From assembly GCA_017557005.1 (NCBI GenBank), contig JAFZFZ010000085.1:1-53417 (forward strand): 53,417 nt of DNA, given 5' to 3'. Made by a program: the position numbers and the translations under genes. Numbering within the stretch: position 1 is the first letter of the stretch; each line of letters begins with the position of its first letter. The notes beneath the pieces were generated by a model. The model saw only the letters and a program-made list of their open reading frames with translations. It was not told the origin of the DNA and did no database searches. Below, one piece after another: positions 25,195 through 35,189 of the stretch. This DNA comes from Bacteroidaceae bacterium. Lineage in GTDB: Bacteria > Bacteroidota > Bacteroidia > Bacteroidales > Bacteroidaceae.

Positions 25195-26619
25195 CTATAA
25201 TTTTCTGTAATTGATTTCGGCGTTTCGTATCATCATCTCCATGCCGCTCACCTCAGTTTCCAGCAATTCGTGTTGCTGTTCCATGTGCAATAGCTCCTCG
25301 GTCATGCTCTCACGTTCGCTCTTTGTGGCACGAGTATACTGCATGCGTCTTTCCTCGAGTTTTTGAGTCAGTTGGCTGAGTGATTTGATCTTGTTTTGCC
25401 AATCCGTATAGAGTTGTTTTGCTTCGGGACTCTTGAAGTCATCTATGTGATGATAGTCAATGAAATCGTTGATGACAAAGGTGAAGGTGGTACTCTTATC
25501 TTCCTTCGGAGTTTGTAAACTCAACATGAATAGTGCATGTTCGGCTTGGCGCACCGCCTCGCTATCGGTCTGCGTGGCTGCTATGCTATAGATATGTGCC
25601 GCATTGATGATATCCAGCTTGTTATCCGACTCATAATCGTAGTACACTTTCTTTTCGTTGGGTACGAAAGTGTATATACATACCAAGCTATCGGGTAGGT
25701 TACGATCCGTAGCAAACCATCCCAATCCGTTGATTTCGTCAATAGCCATCATGTAGTCGTTGCCTGTAGAGTTGAATGGCATACCCACATTTTCTGGCAA
25801 TAGATATCGGTCGGTGCTGGTGTTGAAGCGTGTGATATATATATCATATCCGCCCAATCCATCTAAACTATTATTGGCAAAGTAGATGGTCATTCCATCA
25901 GATAGCATGAAGGGGTAGTTGTTGTCACCATTGGGCATGCCATTCAAGGGCGAGGGCTTGCTCCAATCGTCCAGCATCTTGTAACGCATGTAGAGTTGTA
26001 GCTTGCCGTCCTCATCAATGTCACTATAGTATATCTTGTCTCCCATCTCGGTGCGGTAGGCAGTTCCTTCGGGGGTCTTGCTTTCTGTGATTACCTGTTG
26101 GGTAGTGCTAATACTGCCACTCTCATGTCCAATATTGTAGGCACTTAAGAAGTTCTCCTTGGGCATAACCACACTGTCAACGATAATGATTTTCTCAACA
26201 CGTTTCAGATATTTAAGCTCTTGGGAAATGCGGTCGAGTTTTTGGGTATATTGCACGAATCGTTCATCAGCAGGGTCTACTTTTTCGAGATAAATCTCAT
26301 AGTTCTCAATGGCTTGCTCATACTCTCCATCCGAAACATAGTAGTCGCCAATGTAACGATAGGCATTCTCTACGTCGCTATCTACAGCCTTCTTAAGGTA
26401 AGGTAAAGCCTTGGCATGTTCGCCTGTTTCGTTGAGGCAGACACCATACCAGTAGTTCATGCTACCGCTTTTTGGGTTGCTCTTAATCAATTTTGCAAAT
26501 ACGGGTTTGGCTTTTTCATATTCTCCGGCGGCAAACCATTTTTTTGCTTGTGTCTGGCTTTGTCCGAATGCCGTGAGGCTCATGCATAGCATCAATACGA
26601 GTAATATATGTTTTCTCAT
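25195..26619 (-). CDS. TPR and PD40-propeller secreted protein
   Basis: The signal peptide MRKHILLVLMLCMSLTAFGQ sets the start at 26619; a reading-frame extension to 26769 would run into the divergent ttcA. TPR repeats (AKKWFAAGEYEKAKPVFAKLI, YWYGVCLNETGEHAKALPYLKKA, YIGDYYVSDGEYEQAIENYEIYL) cover residues 20-130. A PD40/WD40-like propeller (MTIYFANNSLDGLGGYDIYITRF) follows, then a C-terminal coiled coil (about 400-470). This resembles the first part of PorE-type T9SS or OmpA-linked proteins, but no OmpA domain is present. Probably periplasmic scaffold; exact role unknown. Confidence 0.75.
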   Translation of the reverse strand: MRKHILLVLMLCMSLTAFGQSQTQAKKWFAAGEYEKAKPVFAKLIKSNPKSGSMNYWYGVCLNETGEHAKALPYLKKAVDSDVENAYRYIGDYYVSDGEYEQAIENYEIYLEKVDPADERFVQYTQKLDRISQELKYLKRVEKIIIVDSVVMPKENFLSAYNIGHESGSISTTQQVITESKTPEGTAYRTEMGDKIYYSDIDEDGKLQLYMRYKMLDDWSKPSPLNGMPNGDNNYPFMLSDGMTIYFANNSLDGLGGYDIYITRFNTSTDRYLLPENVGMPFNSTGNDYMMAIDEINGLGWFATDRNLPDSLVCIYTFVPNEKKVYYDYESDNKLDIINAAHIYSIAATQTDSEAVRQAEHALFMLSLQTPKEDKSTTFTFVINDFIDYHHIDDFKSPEAKQLYTDWQNKIKSLSQLTQKLEERRMQYTRATKSERESMTEELLHMEQQHELLETEVSGMEMMIRNAEINYRKL

Positions 26620-26717
26620 TTTTCGCTTATATATATAGTATAGGGCGAAGATAGACAATTTTATTGGTATACCGGTACAAAAGGTCCGACAATTTATGAA
26701 TTTTATACATTTTGATG

Positions 26718-26725
26718 TAATTTTG
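26718..26725 (+). promoter_or_regulatory. -7 box of ttcA
   Basis: TAATTTTG is a perfect TAnnTTTG, 20 nt before the ATG. No clear -33 TTTG at the normal spacing. Confidence 0.5.
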
Positions 26726-26745
26726 TACCCTATAACTTCCAATCT

Positions 26746-27492
26746 ATGGCTCAACGCACCGAAGAACAACTGCTAATGCATCGCCTCCGTCATAAGTTTC
26801 ATAAGACGGCTGCGGAGTATAACCTTATTGAAGAAGGCGATCGCATTCTCATCGCAGTATCGGGTGGCAAAGACTCCTTGGCATTGCTCGAACTCATGGC
26901 AGCACGCGTGCGTGTGCTCAAGCCCCGTTTCAGTGTTGTGGCGGCCCATGTAGTGATGACCAATATCCCTTATCAGTCCGATACGGAGTATTTGGTCAAT
27001 TTTGCTCGCGAGTTAGGAGTAGAACTCCACGTTGTAGAAACCTCTTTCGATGCTACCGGCGATACCCGTAAGTCACCCTGTTTCCTCTGTTCATGGAACC
27101 GCCGTAAGGCCCTTTTTGAGACTTCAAAGAGGTTGGGTTGTAACAAGATCGCTCTCGGTCATCATCAGGATGATGTGTTAGTGACTCTCCTCATGAATAT
27201 GACCTTTCAAGGCGCCTTTTCTACCATGCCGCCAGCGTTGAAGATGGATAAGTTTGACATGACCATCATCCGTCCCCTCTGCCGCATCGAAGAACGCGAT
27301 ATCCAGCGCTTGGCAGAACTTCATGAGTATCGTAAACAACAGAAAAACTGTCCCCACGAACATACCTCCAATCGTAGCCGTATGGCCGAGGTGCTCGCCA
27401 CTCTCGAAGCACTCAATCCCGAAGCTCGTTACAACCTTTGGGGTAGCATGACCAATGTGCAGACTGATCTGCTACCACCTAAGGTCGACTGA
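26746..27492 (+). CDS. ttcA: TtcA-like tRNA 2-thiocytidine synthetase
   Basis: An ATP-pyrophosphatase (PP-loop SGGKDS, residues 39-44) with the CFLC cysteine pair (near residue 111) that holds the Fe-S cluster, and LGHHQDDVLVTLL. The enzyme thiolates cytidine 32 in some tRNAs. Length 248 aa, shorter than E. coli TtcA (about 311) but usual for the Bacteroidetes group. It converges with viaA, 10 bp apart. Confidence 0.83.
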   Translation: MAQRTEEQLLMHRLRHKFHKTAAEYNLIEEGDRILIAVSGGKDSLALLELMAARVRVLKPRFSVVAAHVVMTNIPYQSDTEYLVNFARELGVELHVVETSFDATGDTRKSPCFLCSWNRRKALFETSKRLGCNKIALGHHQDDVLVTLLMNMTFQGAFSTMPPALKMDKFDMTIIRPLCRIEERDIQRLAELHEYRKQQKNCPHEHTSNRSRMAEVLATLEALNPEARYNLWGSMTNVQTDLLPPKVD

Positions 27493-27502
27493 TACGAGAA
27501 TA

Positions 27503-28924
27503 TTAAATCTCCAGAATCTCGTCAAAATATTCCTCCCAGCCTTGATCGAAGGCGTGGCCTATCTTCAGACCATAAAACTTAGTGCCTTGGCGGCGATACC
27601 CAGTGAATTGCTTGCGTAGCTCTACATGACACAGGGGGATACGGAAGTCGGTAAACCACAGCACATCAGCTGAGGCATACTCGCCGCTTTCGAGTAGGGC
27701 AAATACTTGCTTCAGCATCTTTGTGGCATTGGTATCGCCCACCGAACGTTGCCTGAAGAATTCGAGCAGAGCGGTACGGTCGCGTCGCACCTCGATAGGG
27801 CGTGCCTCTACGGAGAAGGAGATGAGGTAGAGGTCTCGATGTTGACGCTCGGCAATGGTGAGCAGTTTCATCATGAGCGAGTTGGCCAACTCTTCGGGGA
27901 GTCCGGCCATACTGCCCGAACGGTCTACGCATACAATCATCGGTCCCTTCAGTCGTGCCGGGCGTGGAGCCACTTGGCGCGAAGGCTTCAGCAGCTCGCT
28001 CTTGTGATGGAAGGTCTGCAGGTTGCGCGTGGCGTATTTATAGAGGAACACATCGTACAACTCATCATCGCTACACTGCGCCACCTCAAGGGGGAGCATC
28101 GAACGGATATCCTTGCTCAGCGCTACACCCAGGATGTCGCTCTTGGCGGCATGCTCCATCTTCATGTTTCCGCCTATGGCTACGGGCATACGCTCAGCAG
28201 CTTCGTCATCGGCTATGCGCCCCATCTTACCCGCCATCTGCTCCAGTTGGGGATACTTCTTCTGCCATGCCACAATCTTGAGGTGTTGGTCAAAGAGCAG
28301 ACTGTTCCACTGACCGCCCATGAGTCCCCATACTTGGTAGAATTGTTCCTTTTCTACACCTTTCTTTCGTAAGTATTCGGGTATATCCTCAATATTTTGC
28401 TTTAGTATATTGCTGTTGTTGTCCTTTATCTCATCGATGTCGCGTTGGCGCAGTTGTTGTTGCTTGCGGTCGAAGGCTTTGCTCCAGTCCTCAATCATGT
28501 TCTTCCAGGTCTCCTCATCGGCCAGTTCACCTTCGTTGCCAAACTTGTCGCGGTAGTAACGCTCGTCGAAACCGAACTCCTCATACTCTTCGCTTATCTC
28601 TGATAATAATCGATCCCACCCATCACGTTTCTTGCGCTCGCTCCATTGCAGGGCATGCTGCATCTTCTGAGTGTGACCTTGAGCACATGTTTTTCTGAAG
28701 TTCTCGCGTGTAATAATCTGCTTGATGAATGCCAACATATTGTCATAGAACACACGCGCTTTCACCTCATCGCTCAGTACGCTATAAGCCACGAAAGGAT
28801 TAGACATCACCTCGCGCAGGTAGGCTACCAAGTAATCATCATTCCATTGGGGAACTTGACCAGTTCTAACAAACTCGTCAAGAATATTTACATAATATTT
28901 CCCCTCAAGAAAGAGATTATTCAT
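27503..28924 (-). CDS. viaA: ViaA-like VWA-domain protein
   Basis: A VWA protein of 473 aa with the MIDAS motif CVDRSGSMAG (DxSxS, near residue 330) and LWFTDFRIP near the end. A helical N-terminal region (residues 1-300) precedes it. It overlaps the 3' end of the MoxR-type ATPase gene by 8 bp, the standard RavA-ViaA arrangement. In E. coli the pair acts with Fe-S and respiratory proteins and modulates aminoglycoside response. A start at 28963 would overlap the ATPase by 47 bp and is not favoured. Confidence 0.85.
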   Translation of the reverse strand: MNNLFLEGKYYVNILDEFVRTGQVPQWNDDYLVAYLREVMSNPFVAYSVLSDEVKARVFYDNMLAFIKQIITRENFRKTCAQGHTQKMQHALQWSERKKRDGWDRLLSEISEEYEEFGFDERYYRDKFGNEGELADEETWKNMIEDWSKAFDRKQQQLRQRDIDEIKDNNSNILKQNIEDIPEYLRKKGVEKEQFYQVWGLMGGQWNSLLFDQHLKIVAWQKKYPQLEQMAGKMGRIADDEAAERMPVAIGGNMKMEHAAKSDILGVALSKDIRSMLPLEVAQCSDDELYDVFLYKYATRNLQTFHHKSELLKPSRQVAPRPARLKGPMIVCVDRSGSMAGLPEELANSLMMKLLTIAERQHRDLYLISFSVEARPIEVRRDRTALLEFFRQRSVGDTNATKMLKQVFALLESGEYASADVLWFTDFRIPLCHVELRKQFTGYRRQGTKFYGLKIGHAFDQGWEEYFDEILEI

Positions 28925-30476
28925 AAAGTAACTTGCTGATGTCGGAGCGTGTCTGTGCCACACTCTTCATATATTCGTTTACTACGGAGCGTATGTAGGC
29001 TCTGTCCTCAGGTGTAGCGAAGATGTTGTCCTCAAGGCTCATGATGATGCCATTGAGCAAAGTGGCTATTTGCTCTATTTCGTTTTCATAATCATATTCC
29101 TTGAATTCTAAAATATTGTCTGATGCGCTTTTTGCTGCAGCCATCTCGCGTGCCGAGTAGCGTTCCAGTTCGCAACGCACTCCATCAATATATAAATACT
29201 TGCTGTCGCGCATGAGGCGCACCTTGCGTCCGTCATGAAAATCCACGCCCTTCAGTCCTGGCTTCTCGAATGCTCTAATACGTTCCTTCGTGGGAGCTGT
29301 TTGGTCGTTATACAAATGTCCGAGGATAGAGGAGCGCTCGCTCATATCCGGCAAGCGATGAAAGTCCGCAGCAAATATATAGGTGTTACCCGTGTTATAG
29401 GTAGAGAGTCGATAGTAGAAATCGTCAAATAAGATAAGGTTGGCATCCTCCTTTCTTGCTAGTTGCTTCGAGTCCTTCAGTGCCTTAGCAGCTCGCTTGC
29501 CACGCCGCGCATTATCCACAAGGCTTTGCAGCTGCTGGTGTTGCTTGCTGACCTCGGCAAATACAGATTTCGTCACCACCTCACGCACCACCTCACGCTC
29601 TATGGGTTCGTTCCATAGGCAGTAGGCGAGCACGGCAATGTCCGTGGGGTTGGTCTCGGTGCGTCCATGTATGAAAGCCGATGCTTTGAGCAGGTTTACC
29701 GCCTTCTTCCATCTACGGTCGCTGATGTAGATGCTATATTCCGACTCGCCATGCTCGTCTTTGAGACGCTTCATGCGGTTGCGTATGTAGAGGATGCTTG
29801 CCTGCACACTCTTGTCCACCTTTACTTGGGCTATCTGTTGCTGCCACTCGGCATATTCCTCGGGCGTTATCTGTAGCTCTTTCAGTCGGGTAGAGTAGGT
29901 CACCTCATCGGTGTCGAGTATCATAGACAGGAAGGTGTTGTCCTCCTTGATGCTGCACGATATGCAACGCACCAGGAAGCGGTCCCACAAAGCCTCTAAT
30001 CCCTCGCCCTCTGCGGGCAACTCATTGCTGGCAGCTATCAATAGCTTCAGTGGCAGCTTCACCTCCTTGTCGCCATTGCGGAAGACCTTTTCGTTGAGTG
30101 CTGTGAGCAGTGTGTTCTGTATGGCAGGTCCTGCCTTCCATATTTCATCGAGGAACACCACATCTGCCGTAGGCATATACCCTTCGGTGACGCGCTCATA
30201 GGTGTCGCTCACCTTCAGCTTGCTGATGCTCACTGGGCCAAAGATGTCGTCGGGCGTAGAGAAGCGCGACATCAGGTATTCAAACGATACTGCTCCCTTG
30301 AAGGCATCCTTCAAGCGGCGTGCCACCATACTCTTAGCTGTACCCGGAGGACCCAGCAGGATGATGCTCTCACCCGCCAGTGCCGCCAACATACCCAAGC
30401 GCAATTCCGTGTCTTTCTCGTATACACCCTTACCAATCTCTTTCAGCAGGGCTATGATGCGTTCTTTGATGTCCAT
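28917..30476 (-). CDS. ravA: RavA-like MoxR AAA+ ATPase
   Basis: A hexameric MoxR-family ATPase of 519 aa. Walker A is LGPPGTAKS (41-49), Walker B VVFLDEIWKAG, and sensor-1 AASNELP. The AAA lid and a C-terminal triple-helical/LARA-like region follow. Its ATG at 30476 (MDIKERIIALLKEIGKG) lies behind a good promoter; an in-frame extension to 30596 is upstream of that promoter. It is coupled to viaA by overlap. Confidence 0.88.
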   Translation of the reverse strand: MDIKERIIALLKEIGKGVYEKDTELRLGMLAALAGESIILLGPPGTAKSMVARRLKDAFKGAVSFEYLMSRFSTPDDIFGPVSISKLKVSDTYERVTEGYMPTADVVFLDEIWKAGPAIQNTLLTALNEKVFRNGDKEVKLPLKLLIAASNELPAEGEGLEALWDRFLVRCISCSIKEDNTFLSMILDTDEVTYSTRLKELQITPEEYAEWQQQIAQVKVDKSVQASILYIRNRMKRLKDEHGESEYSIYISDRRWKKAVNLLKASAFIHGRTETNPTDIAVLAYCLWNEPIEREVVREVVTKSVFAEVSKQHQQLQSLVDNARRGKRAAKALKDSKQLARKEDANLILFDDFYYRLSTYNTGNTYIFAADFHRLPDMSERSSILGHLYNDQTAPTKERIRAFEKPGLKGVDFHDGRKVRLMRDSKYLYIDGVRCELERYSAREMAAAKSASDNILEFKEYDYENEIEQIATLLNGIIMSLEDNIFATPEDRAYIRSVVNEYMKSVAQTRSDISKLLYE

Positions 30477-30499
30477 GTTGTGTCTTTGTTTTGTAATTG

Positions 30500-30530
30500 C
30501 GAAGGTAGAAATTATTTGTTGTTCGCGCAA
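30500..30530 (-). promoter_or_regulatory. Promoter of ravA-viaA
   Basis: Minus strand: -7 TACCTTCG (30507-30500, one mismatch), -33 TTG (30530-30528), 20 nt apart. Confidence 0.6.
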
Positions 30531-30598
30531 TATTGTGAGCAATAAACTTTTTGTCGTGCTGATGCTTGTGTCTAATAATGAAAAAAATAGGGACATGT

Positions 30599-30629
30599 TT
30601 TGTATTTCATTCGTTTATTCCTACCTTTG
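30599..30629 (+). promoter_or_regulatory. Promoter of the 1018-aa lipoprotein operon
   Basis: -33 TTTG at 30599-30602, 19-nt gap, perfect -7 TACCTTTG at 30622-30629. Confidence 0.8.
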
Positions 30630-30679
30630 CATCATTGCAGAGTGAACAATAGTACACACGAAATTAAAATATTTTTCTT

Positions 30680-33600
30680 ATGAATAGAAAAACACGTCAT
30701 TTGGTATTGCTGGGGACGATATGTCTCTTGTGTTCGTGTATTGACAATACATACGACTTGAAAAACAAAGAGATATCTTTGGATATGTCAATCGAGGGAA
30801 ACAAGATAGCTTTCCCGTTGGGTAACTTGAAACCTATTCTGTTGGATTCGATGCTGAGCATTGAAGATCAGGAACTGCTGAAGGAGATTAACGGTGTGTA
30901 TAGCATCGCTTACTCGGGCGTAGTGGATCCTATTGGTGTCGATTTGGGCGAGGTTGGTTTCTCTATGTCGCCTATCAGCTATCACGAGAAGTTTAATCTC
31001 GAGGAGGTTGGTGTAGATTTGGGTGAACTTGTAATGCCCGGAAAACAGGAGGTGGTAGAGTTTAATGTGGCCGATGTTTCTATTGAAGAGATCAACGAAG
31101 CGTTACCTCGCCTCCAGGAGAAGACTTCACTGGATGTACTTGATAGTGATCTCATCGCTAAATTGGGCACGGCTGAATTTCCTTCTCTTTTAGTATATAC
31201 AGATAAGGTGTATACACTCGCAGAGAAGGAGTTGAATGTCGATTTTGAGTATGTCCTGCCCAAAGAGGTGAAGTCATTGCACGAGATTAAGCTTGTGGAT
31301 AATGTACAGATGAATAAGAAAGACGATGCGGGTGTCGTGGTGCAGTTTGAGATTACTCATCCGCGCGTGTTGGCTGGCTTGACAAAACATTTTTCGTTCA
31401 AGATTGAGCTACCCGAATCATTTGATGTGTCGCTCTACGCACAAGCTGAGAATGCTGATTGCTATCGCTTGGAAGGCAATACTTTGACGGCAACCAATGT
31501 GCCTGTTGTGGGTGAAACATCCGTGGTGGCGTTCTGCTTCAATGGTTTTGTTGGTTTGCAAGACGAAGCCTTCTATAAGAGTAGAAAGAATGCGAAGGGC
31601 GAGGACGAACGTGTGTTCGTGTTGGATGAGTTGCTTTCGTATTCGTTTGATTACTTTGTGAACGGAAGTCTGAATGCATCCACATCGCTGACTATCGCTG
31701 ACTTCAAAGTGGCTATCCAGTTAGATGCCGACTTTGGCTTGTATGATGTAATAGGTGATACTAACCCCATCGAATTTGACTTTGATGACGAATGTATCTC
31801 ATTCTCTACCCAGATTGATGATCTTGAGTATATCAGCGAGGTGAAATATGTGCGCCTTAATCCTCATGAGAGTCAGGTGCGCCTCACCATCGATATGCCC
31901 GAGACCTTTGCTCCGTTTGAACTTAACTATGGTGAGTCGTTCAAGATACATCTACCTGAGTTTCTGTTCCTCAATGAGCAGCTGACCCACATGCCTGCGG
32001 GTATGACCTATGACAATGTCAGCCACACGATACATATCATGGACGACGAGGCACTCGACAATGCAAAGATAACTCTTGCATTGGACTCTATCTCTATACA
32101 TAAGCCCGTGGTTGATGGATGCGTATCCATGTCGGGAGATGCTCGACTGACGACAGGCGGAAGCGTATACTTTGCCCCTGCGACGGTTTCGCTACGCAAC
32201 GACTTGCCAGCACTCCGTGATAAGAAGATTATCTTCGACTTGGAGCAGACGCGCTTTGTCGTAGGGGAGGTGGTGATAGTATCTGATGCCATCGTACAGA
32301 ATCTGCACGAAGTACAGGATGTTGTTATCGATGAAGCATTCGAAGAGGGATTGGAGAGAATTTACTCTATCGACTTCAAGGAGGATGTAGGAATGGAACT
32401 TACATTGGAACTCAAGGGACTTGAAGATATCAACGGAAAGGTAGACCTCAAGTTTGATGCCTTGTTGCCTCCCTTTATCTGTTTGGAGAGTGATGACTCT
32501 GATGTAGAGTTCAGCGATGGACGCTTGAGCATCGAAACCGAATTTGTACCAGGACAAATTTTCAAGAAGAGCCTGAAGGTGACAAAGTTTGACTTCACCA
32601 CGATGGAAGAGGGCTACCTGGCTCCTACTATCGTGAACGGAAAGCCCTATCTCCGCTATACTGACTCTGTAGTGATCGATGCGCAGGTTAGCGTAGGTAA
32701 GGTAGAGGTGAGCAGCGATATCTTGAGCAAGGTGATCGAGGTAGATGCCAATTTTGCTATCTCACCCATCGTGCTAAGCAAGGTTGAGGGTTTGTACAAT
32801 CGCGATTTGGGACAGGTGTGCGACTCGTTTGAGTTGGATTTGGGTGATGCATTGGAATTCTTGAAGGATGAATCCAATGGCCTCACACTCTCTGATCCGC
32901 AGCTCATGGTTGAGGTGGAGAACACATTTGGCATACCTTTAAGCGTGGATGTGATTATCGTAGGTAAGGACGATCACGGACAAGTGATAGAGAGCGCCCA
33001 TATCGAACTCATTGACTTGCCCATTAAGCCTGCTGCATACGATGAGGCTACGGATATGCTTGCTCCCGACACCACACGCTATCTCTTTGCTTCGCATGAA
33101 GGTAAACAGATGGCCGGATACCAGACCGTGGTAGTGCCCCAGCTGGCCACTCTGCTACAGCGCATCCCGAACATGGTGTCATTTGCTTTGGTACCCAAGA
33201 TAGATACGAGCGACGTGCATCGTGTCGACCTCTCTCAGAAGATGCAGGTGAGCGGTTCATACAGCATTGTGGTTCCCTTGATGTTTGACGACTTGTCAGT
33301 ATGCTATGCTGATACCATCAGTGGCTTGCAGATGGAGGGATTGGGTGAGGTAACCGAAGTGTTTAGCAATCTCGGATTCAGCGTGCGCATGGATGTAAAC
33401 AATACCATGCCCATAGGCCTTGAAGTTGCGCTCACCCCCATCGATGCGCAGGGTAGGGTGATGGATAAAGTAATCATTGATCCTGTAGTTATCAAGGCTG
33501 GCAATGGTAAAGCCATAAGCGAGGGCGGTGAGCTCCAACCGTTGGAGATAAAAGCTCAGAGCAAGGGTAGTGCCGACTTCTCAGATTTTGATGGTATGAT

Positions 33601-33736
33601 ATTCTCAATTAGCGCCAATGCCAACGAGACCATAGGTGGTGCGGCTCTGAAGCCCGAGCAGGGAATACATATCAAGAATATTGTGATAGAGTTGCGTGGC
33701 GATATTGAAGTTGATTTGAACGAATTGGATATTTAA
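30680..33736 (+). CDS. Large acidic lipoprotein of unknown function, no tryptophan
   Basis: A 1018-aa protein with a lipobox (LLCSC, Cys20) and no recognisable catalytic motif. It begins with a segment ISLDMSIEGNKIAFPLGNL and continues as a long, acidic, beta-rich chain with recurring strand words such as VDLGE, DVSIEEI, ELDLGDALEFL and VEVSSDIL, suggesting repeated beta-sandwich domains. On reading the whole translation I find no Trp. It is followed after 19 bp by a DUF5723 barrel gene with a good ribosome site, so the two probably form a surface or periplasmic complex. Function not known; do not infer adhesion. Confidence 0.8.
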   Translation: MNRKTRHLVLLGTICLLCSCIDNTYDLKNKEISLDMSIEGNKIAFPLGNLKPILLDSMLSIEDQELLKEINGVYSIAYSGVVDPIGVDLGEVGFSMSPISYHEKFNLEEVGVDLGELVMPGKQEVVEFNVADVSIEEINEALPRLQEKTSLDVLDSDLIAKLGTAEFPSLLVYTDKVYTLAEKELNVDFEYVLPKEVKSLHEIKLVDNVQMNKKDDAGVVVQFEITHPRVLAGLTKHFSFKIELPESFDVSLYAQAENADCYRLEGNTLTATNVPVVGETSVVAFCFNGFVGLQDEAFYKSRKNAKGEDERVFVLDELLSYSFDYFVNGSLNASTSLTIADFKVAIQLDADFGLYDVIGDTNPIEFDFDDECISFSTQIDDLEYISEVKYVRLNPHESQVRLTIDMPETFAPFELNYGESFKIHLPEFLFLNEQLTHMPAGMTYDNVSHTIHIMDDEALDNAKITLALDSISIHKPVVDGCVSMSGDARLTTGGSVYFAPATVSLRNDLPALRDKKIIFDLEQTRFVVGEVVIVSDAIVQNLHEVQDVVIDEAFEEGLERIYSIDFKEDVGMELTLELKGLEDINGKVDLKFDALLPPFICLESDDSDVEFSDGRLSIETEFVPGQIFKKSLKVTKFDFTTMEEGYLAPTIVNGKPYLRYTDSVVIDAQVSVGKVEVSSDILSKVIEVDANFAISPIVLSKVEGLYNRDLGQVCDSFELDLGDALEFLKDESNGLTLSDPQLMVEVENTFGIPLSVDVIIVGKDDHGQVIESAHIELIDLPIKPAAYDEATDMLAPDTTRYLFASHEGKQMAGYQTVVVPQLATLLQRIPNMVSFALVPKIDTSDVHRVDLSQKMQVSGSYSIVVPLMFDDLSVCYADTISGLQMEGLGEVTEVFSNLGFSVRMDVNNTMPIGLEVALTPIDAQGRVMDKVIIDPVVIKAGNGKAISEGGELQPLEIKAQSKGSADFSDFDGMIFSISANANETIGGAALKPEQGIHIKNIVIELRGDIEVDLNELDI

Positions 33737-33755
33737 TATGTTGGAGGATACTGTT

Positions 33756-35189
33756 ATGAATAAGATAAGATATAGTATATTGATGTTGGCCGTATGTGGT
33801 ATGACGGCCCTTCAGGTGAATGCGCAAACTGCCAAGTCGTCATACTTCCTTGACGGCATGTATCATAACTATCAGCTCAACCCTGCCATGCAGGCTGAGC
33901 GCCCCTTCTTTGCTGCGGCTTTAGGTAACTGGTCGTTTAAGGCAAATAGTAACTTTGGCTTGTCTAATTTCCTCTACCCCTATGGCGACAATAAGCTTAC
34001 TACCTTCATGAGTAGTAGTGTGTCGGCCGAGGAGTTCTTGGGTAGTTTGCCTCGTTCGTTGCAGATGTCTACCGAGATGGGATCAAACCTCTTCGCCGCT
34101 GGTTTCCGTTTGTTTGGCGGATATACTACACTATCTGTCACCACCCACTCGGCCATGTCTATGAATATACCTCGTGGTTTCTTCGAGTTTGCAAAGAAGG
34201 GTTTCCAGGAGGACTACTATAGCTTCTCGGGCATCAATATGCGTACGATGAATTATTCAGCCGTTACGCTCGGCTATTCGCATCAGATTATTGATGGATT
34301 GCGCATCGGTGTCAATGCCAAGTACCTCGTGGGAATGGCTTATGCCAATATTACGATGGATAAGTTCAACGTACAGATGAGCGAGGATAAGTGGATGGTA
34401 GAGACGCATGCTACGGCTGAGGCTGCATGCTATACCGAGGTGTCGGTAGGTGCTGGTCCTGTGGATGAACTCAACTCAGTCAACGTACCTTTAATCGATG
34501 CACTAGAGGATTTTAGCGGCAATGATTATAAGCAGTTGTTGCCCGCTTTTAAGCCTGCAGCTACAGGATTTGCTTTCGACTTGGGTATCTATTATGATAT
34601 GAGTTCCATTATCGATGGACTCAGTCTATCTGCATCTATCACTGATGTAGGTGGCATCAACTGGAAGTACCTTACTAAATTGAGTATTAACGACTCGAAG
34701 GTTGAGTTTGATGGTATCGATGAGATTGATCCGAACGACTTCGAAGGCTCTATCGAGAAAGAACTCACTGCCATAGCAGAGGATTTAGGAGATATGTTTG
34801 CCATGCCCTATAGCCATGGTACCCAATCTATGGTCACTAAACTCAATCCCGTGATGTATCTCGGTGCTGAGTACAATATGCCCTTCTATCGTCCGCTTTC
34901 TGTGGCTATGCTCTATGGCAAGCGCTTCGGTGAATATGGTGGATGGGACGAGGTGCGCGGCTACCTCAACATTTCGCCTCTCAAGTGGCTCGAGGCTTCG
35001 GCCAACGTAGGTGTGTCTACCTATGGTACCACATGGGGATGGATGTTTAACTTCCACCCCAAGTTGATTTCATTCTTTGTGGGAAGCGATTATATGATTA
35101 CCAAGGTAACTCCACAGTACTTACCCGTCAATAATATGAATGGGCATATTACCATTGGTATCAACAAACCCTTGGGTAAGCGTAAATGA
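33756..35189 (+). CDS. DUF5723-family outer-membrane protein
   Basis: The signal peptide [24 protein letters not shown] marks the start; GGAGG at 33743-33747, 8 bp before the ATG, is a rare clear Shine-Dalgarno and decides against 33738. The mature part (about 453 aa) has the [18 protein letters not shown] block and strand-rich barrel pattern of DUF5723/PorV-like proteins, ending in a basic tail. It follows the 1018-aa lipoprotein and overlaps the next start by 4 bp (ATGA). Confidence 0.8.
   Translation: MNKIRYSILMLAVCGMTALQVNAQTAKSSYFLDGMYHNYQLNPAMQAERPFFAAALGNWSFKANSNFGLSNFLYPYGDNKLTTFMSSSVSAEEFLGSLPRSLQMSTEMGSNLFAAGFRLFGGYTTLSVTTHSAMSMNIPRGFFEFAKKGFQEDYYSFSGINMRTMNYSAVTLGYSHQIIDGLRIGVNAKYLVGMAYANITMDKFNVQMSEDKWMVETHATAEAACYTEVSVGAGPVDELNSVNVPLIDALEDFSGNDYKQLLPAFKPAATGFAFDLGIYYDMSSIIDGLSLSASITDVGGINWKYLTKLSINDSKVEFDGIDEIDPNDFEGSIEKELTAIAEDLGDMFAMPYSHGTQSMVTKLNPVMYLGAEYNMPFYRPLSVAMLYGKRFGEYGGWDEVRGYLNISPLKWLEASANVGVSTYGTTWGWMFNFHPKLISFFVGSDYMITKVTPQYLPVNNMNGHITIGINKPLGKRK

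Noticed and set aside
27707..28372. Open frame of 221 codons on the plus strand
   Set aside because: Antisense shadow of viaA.
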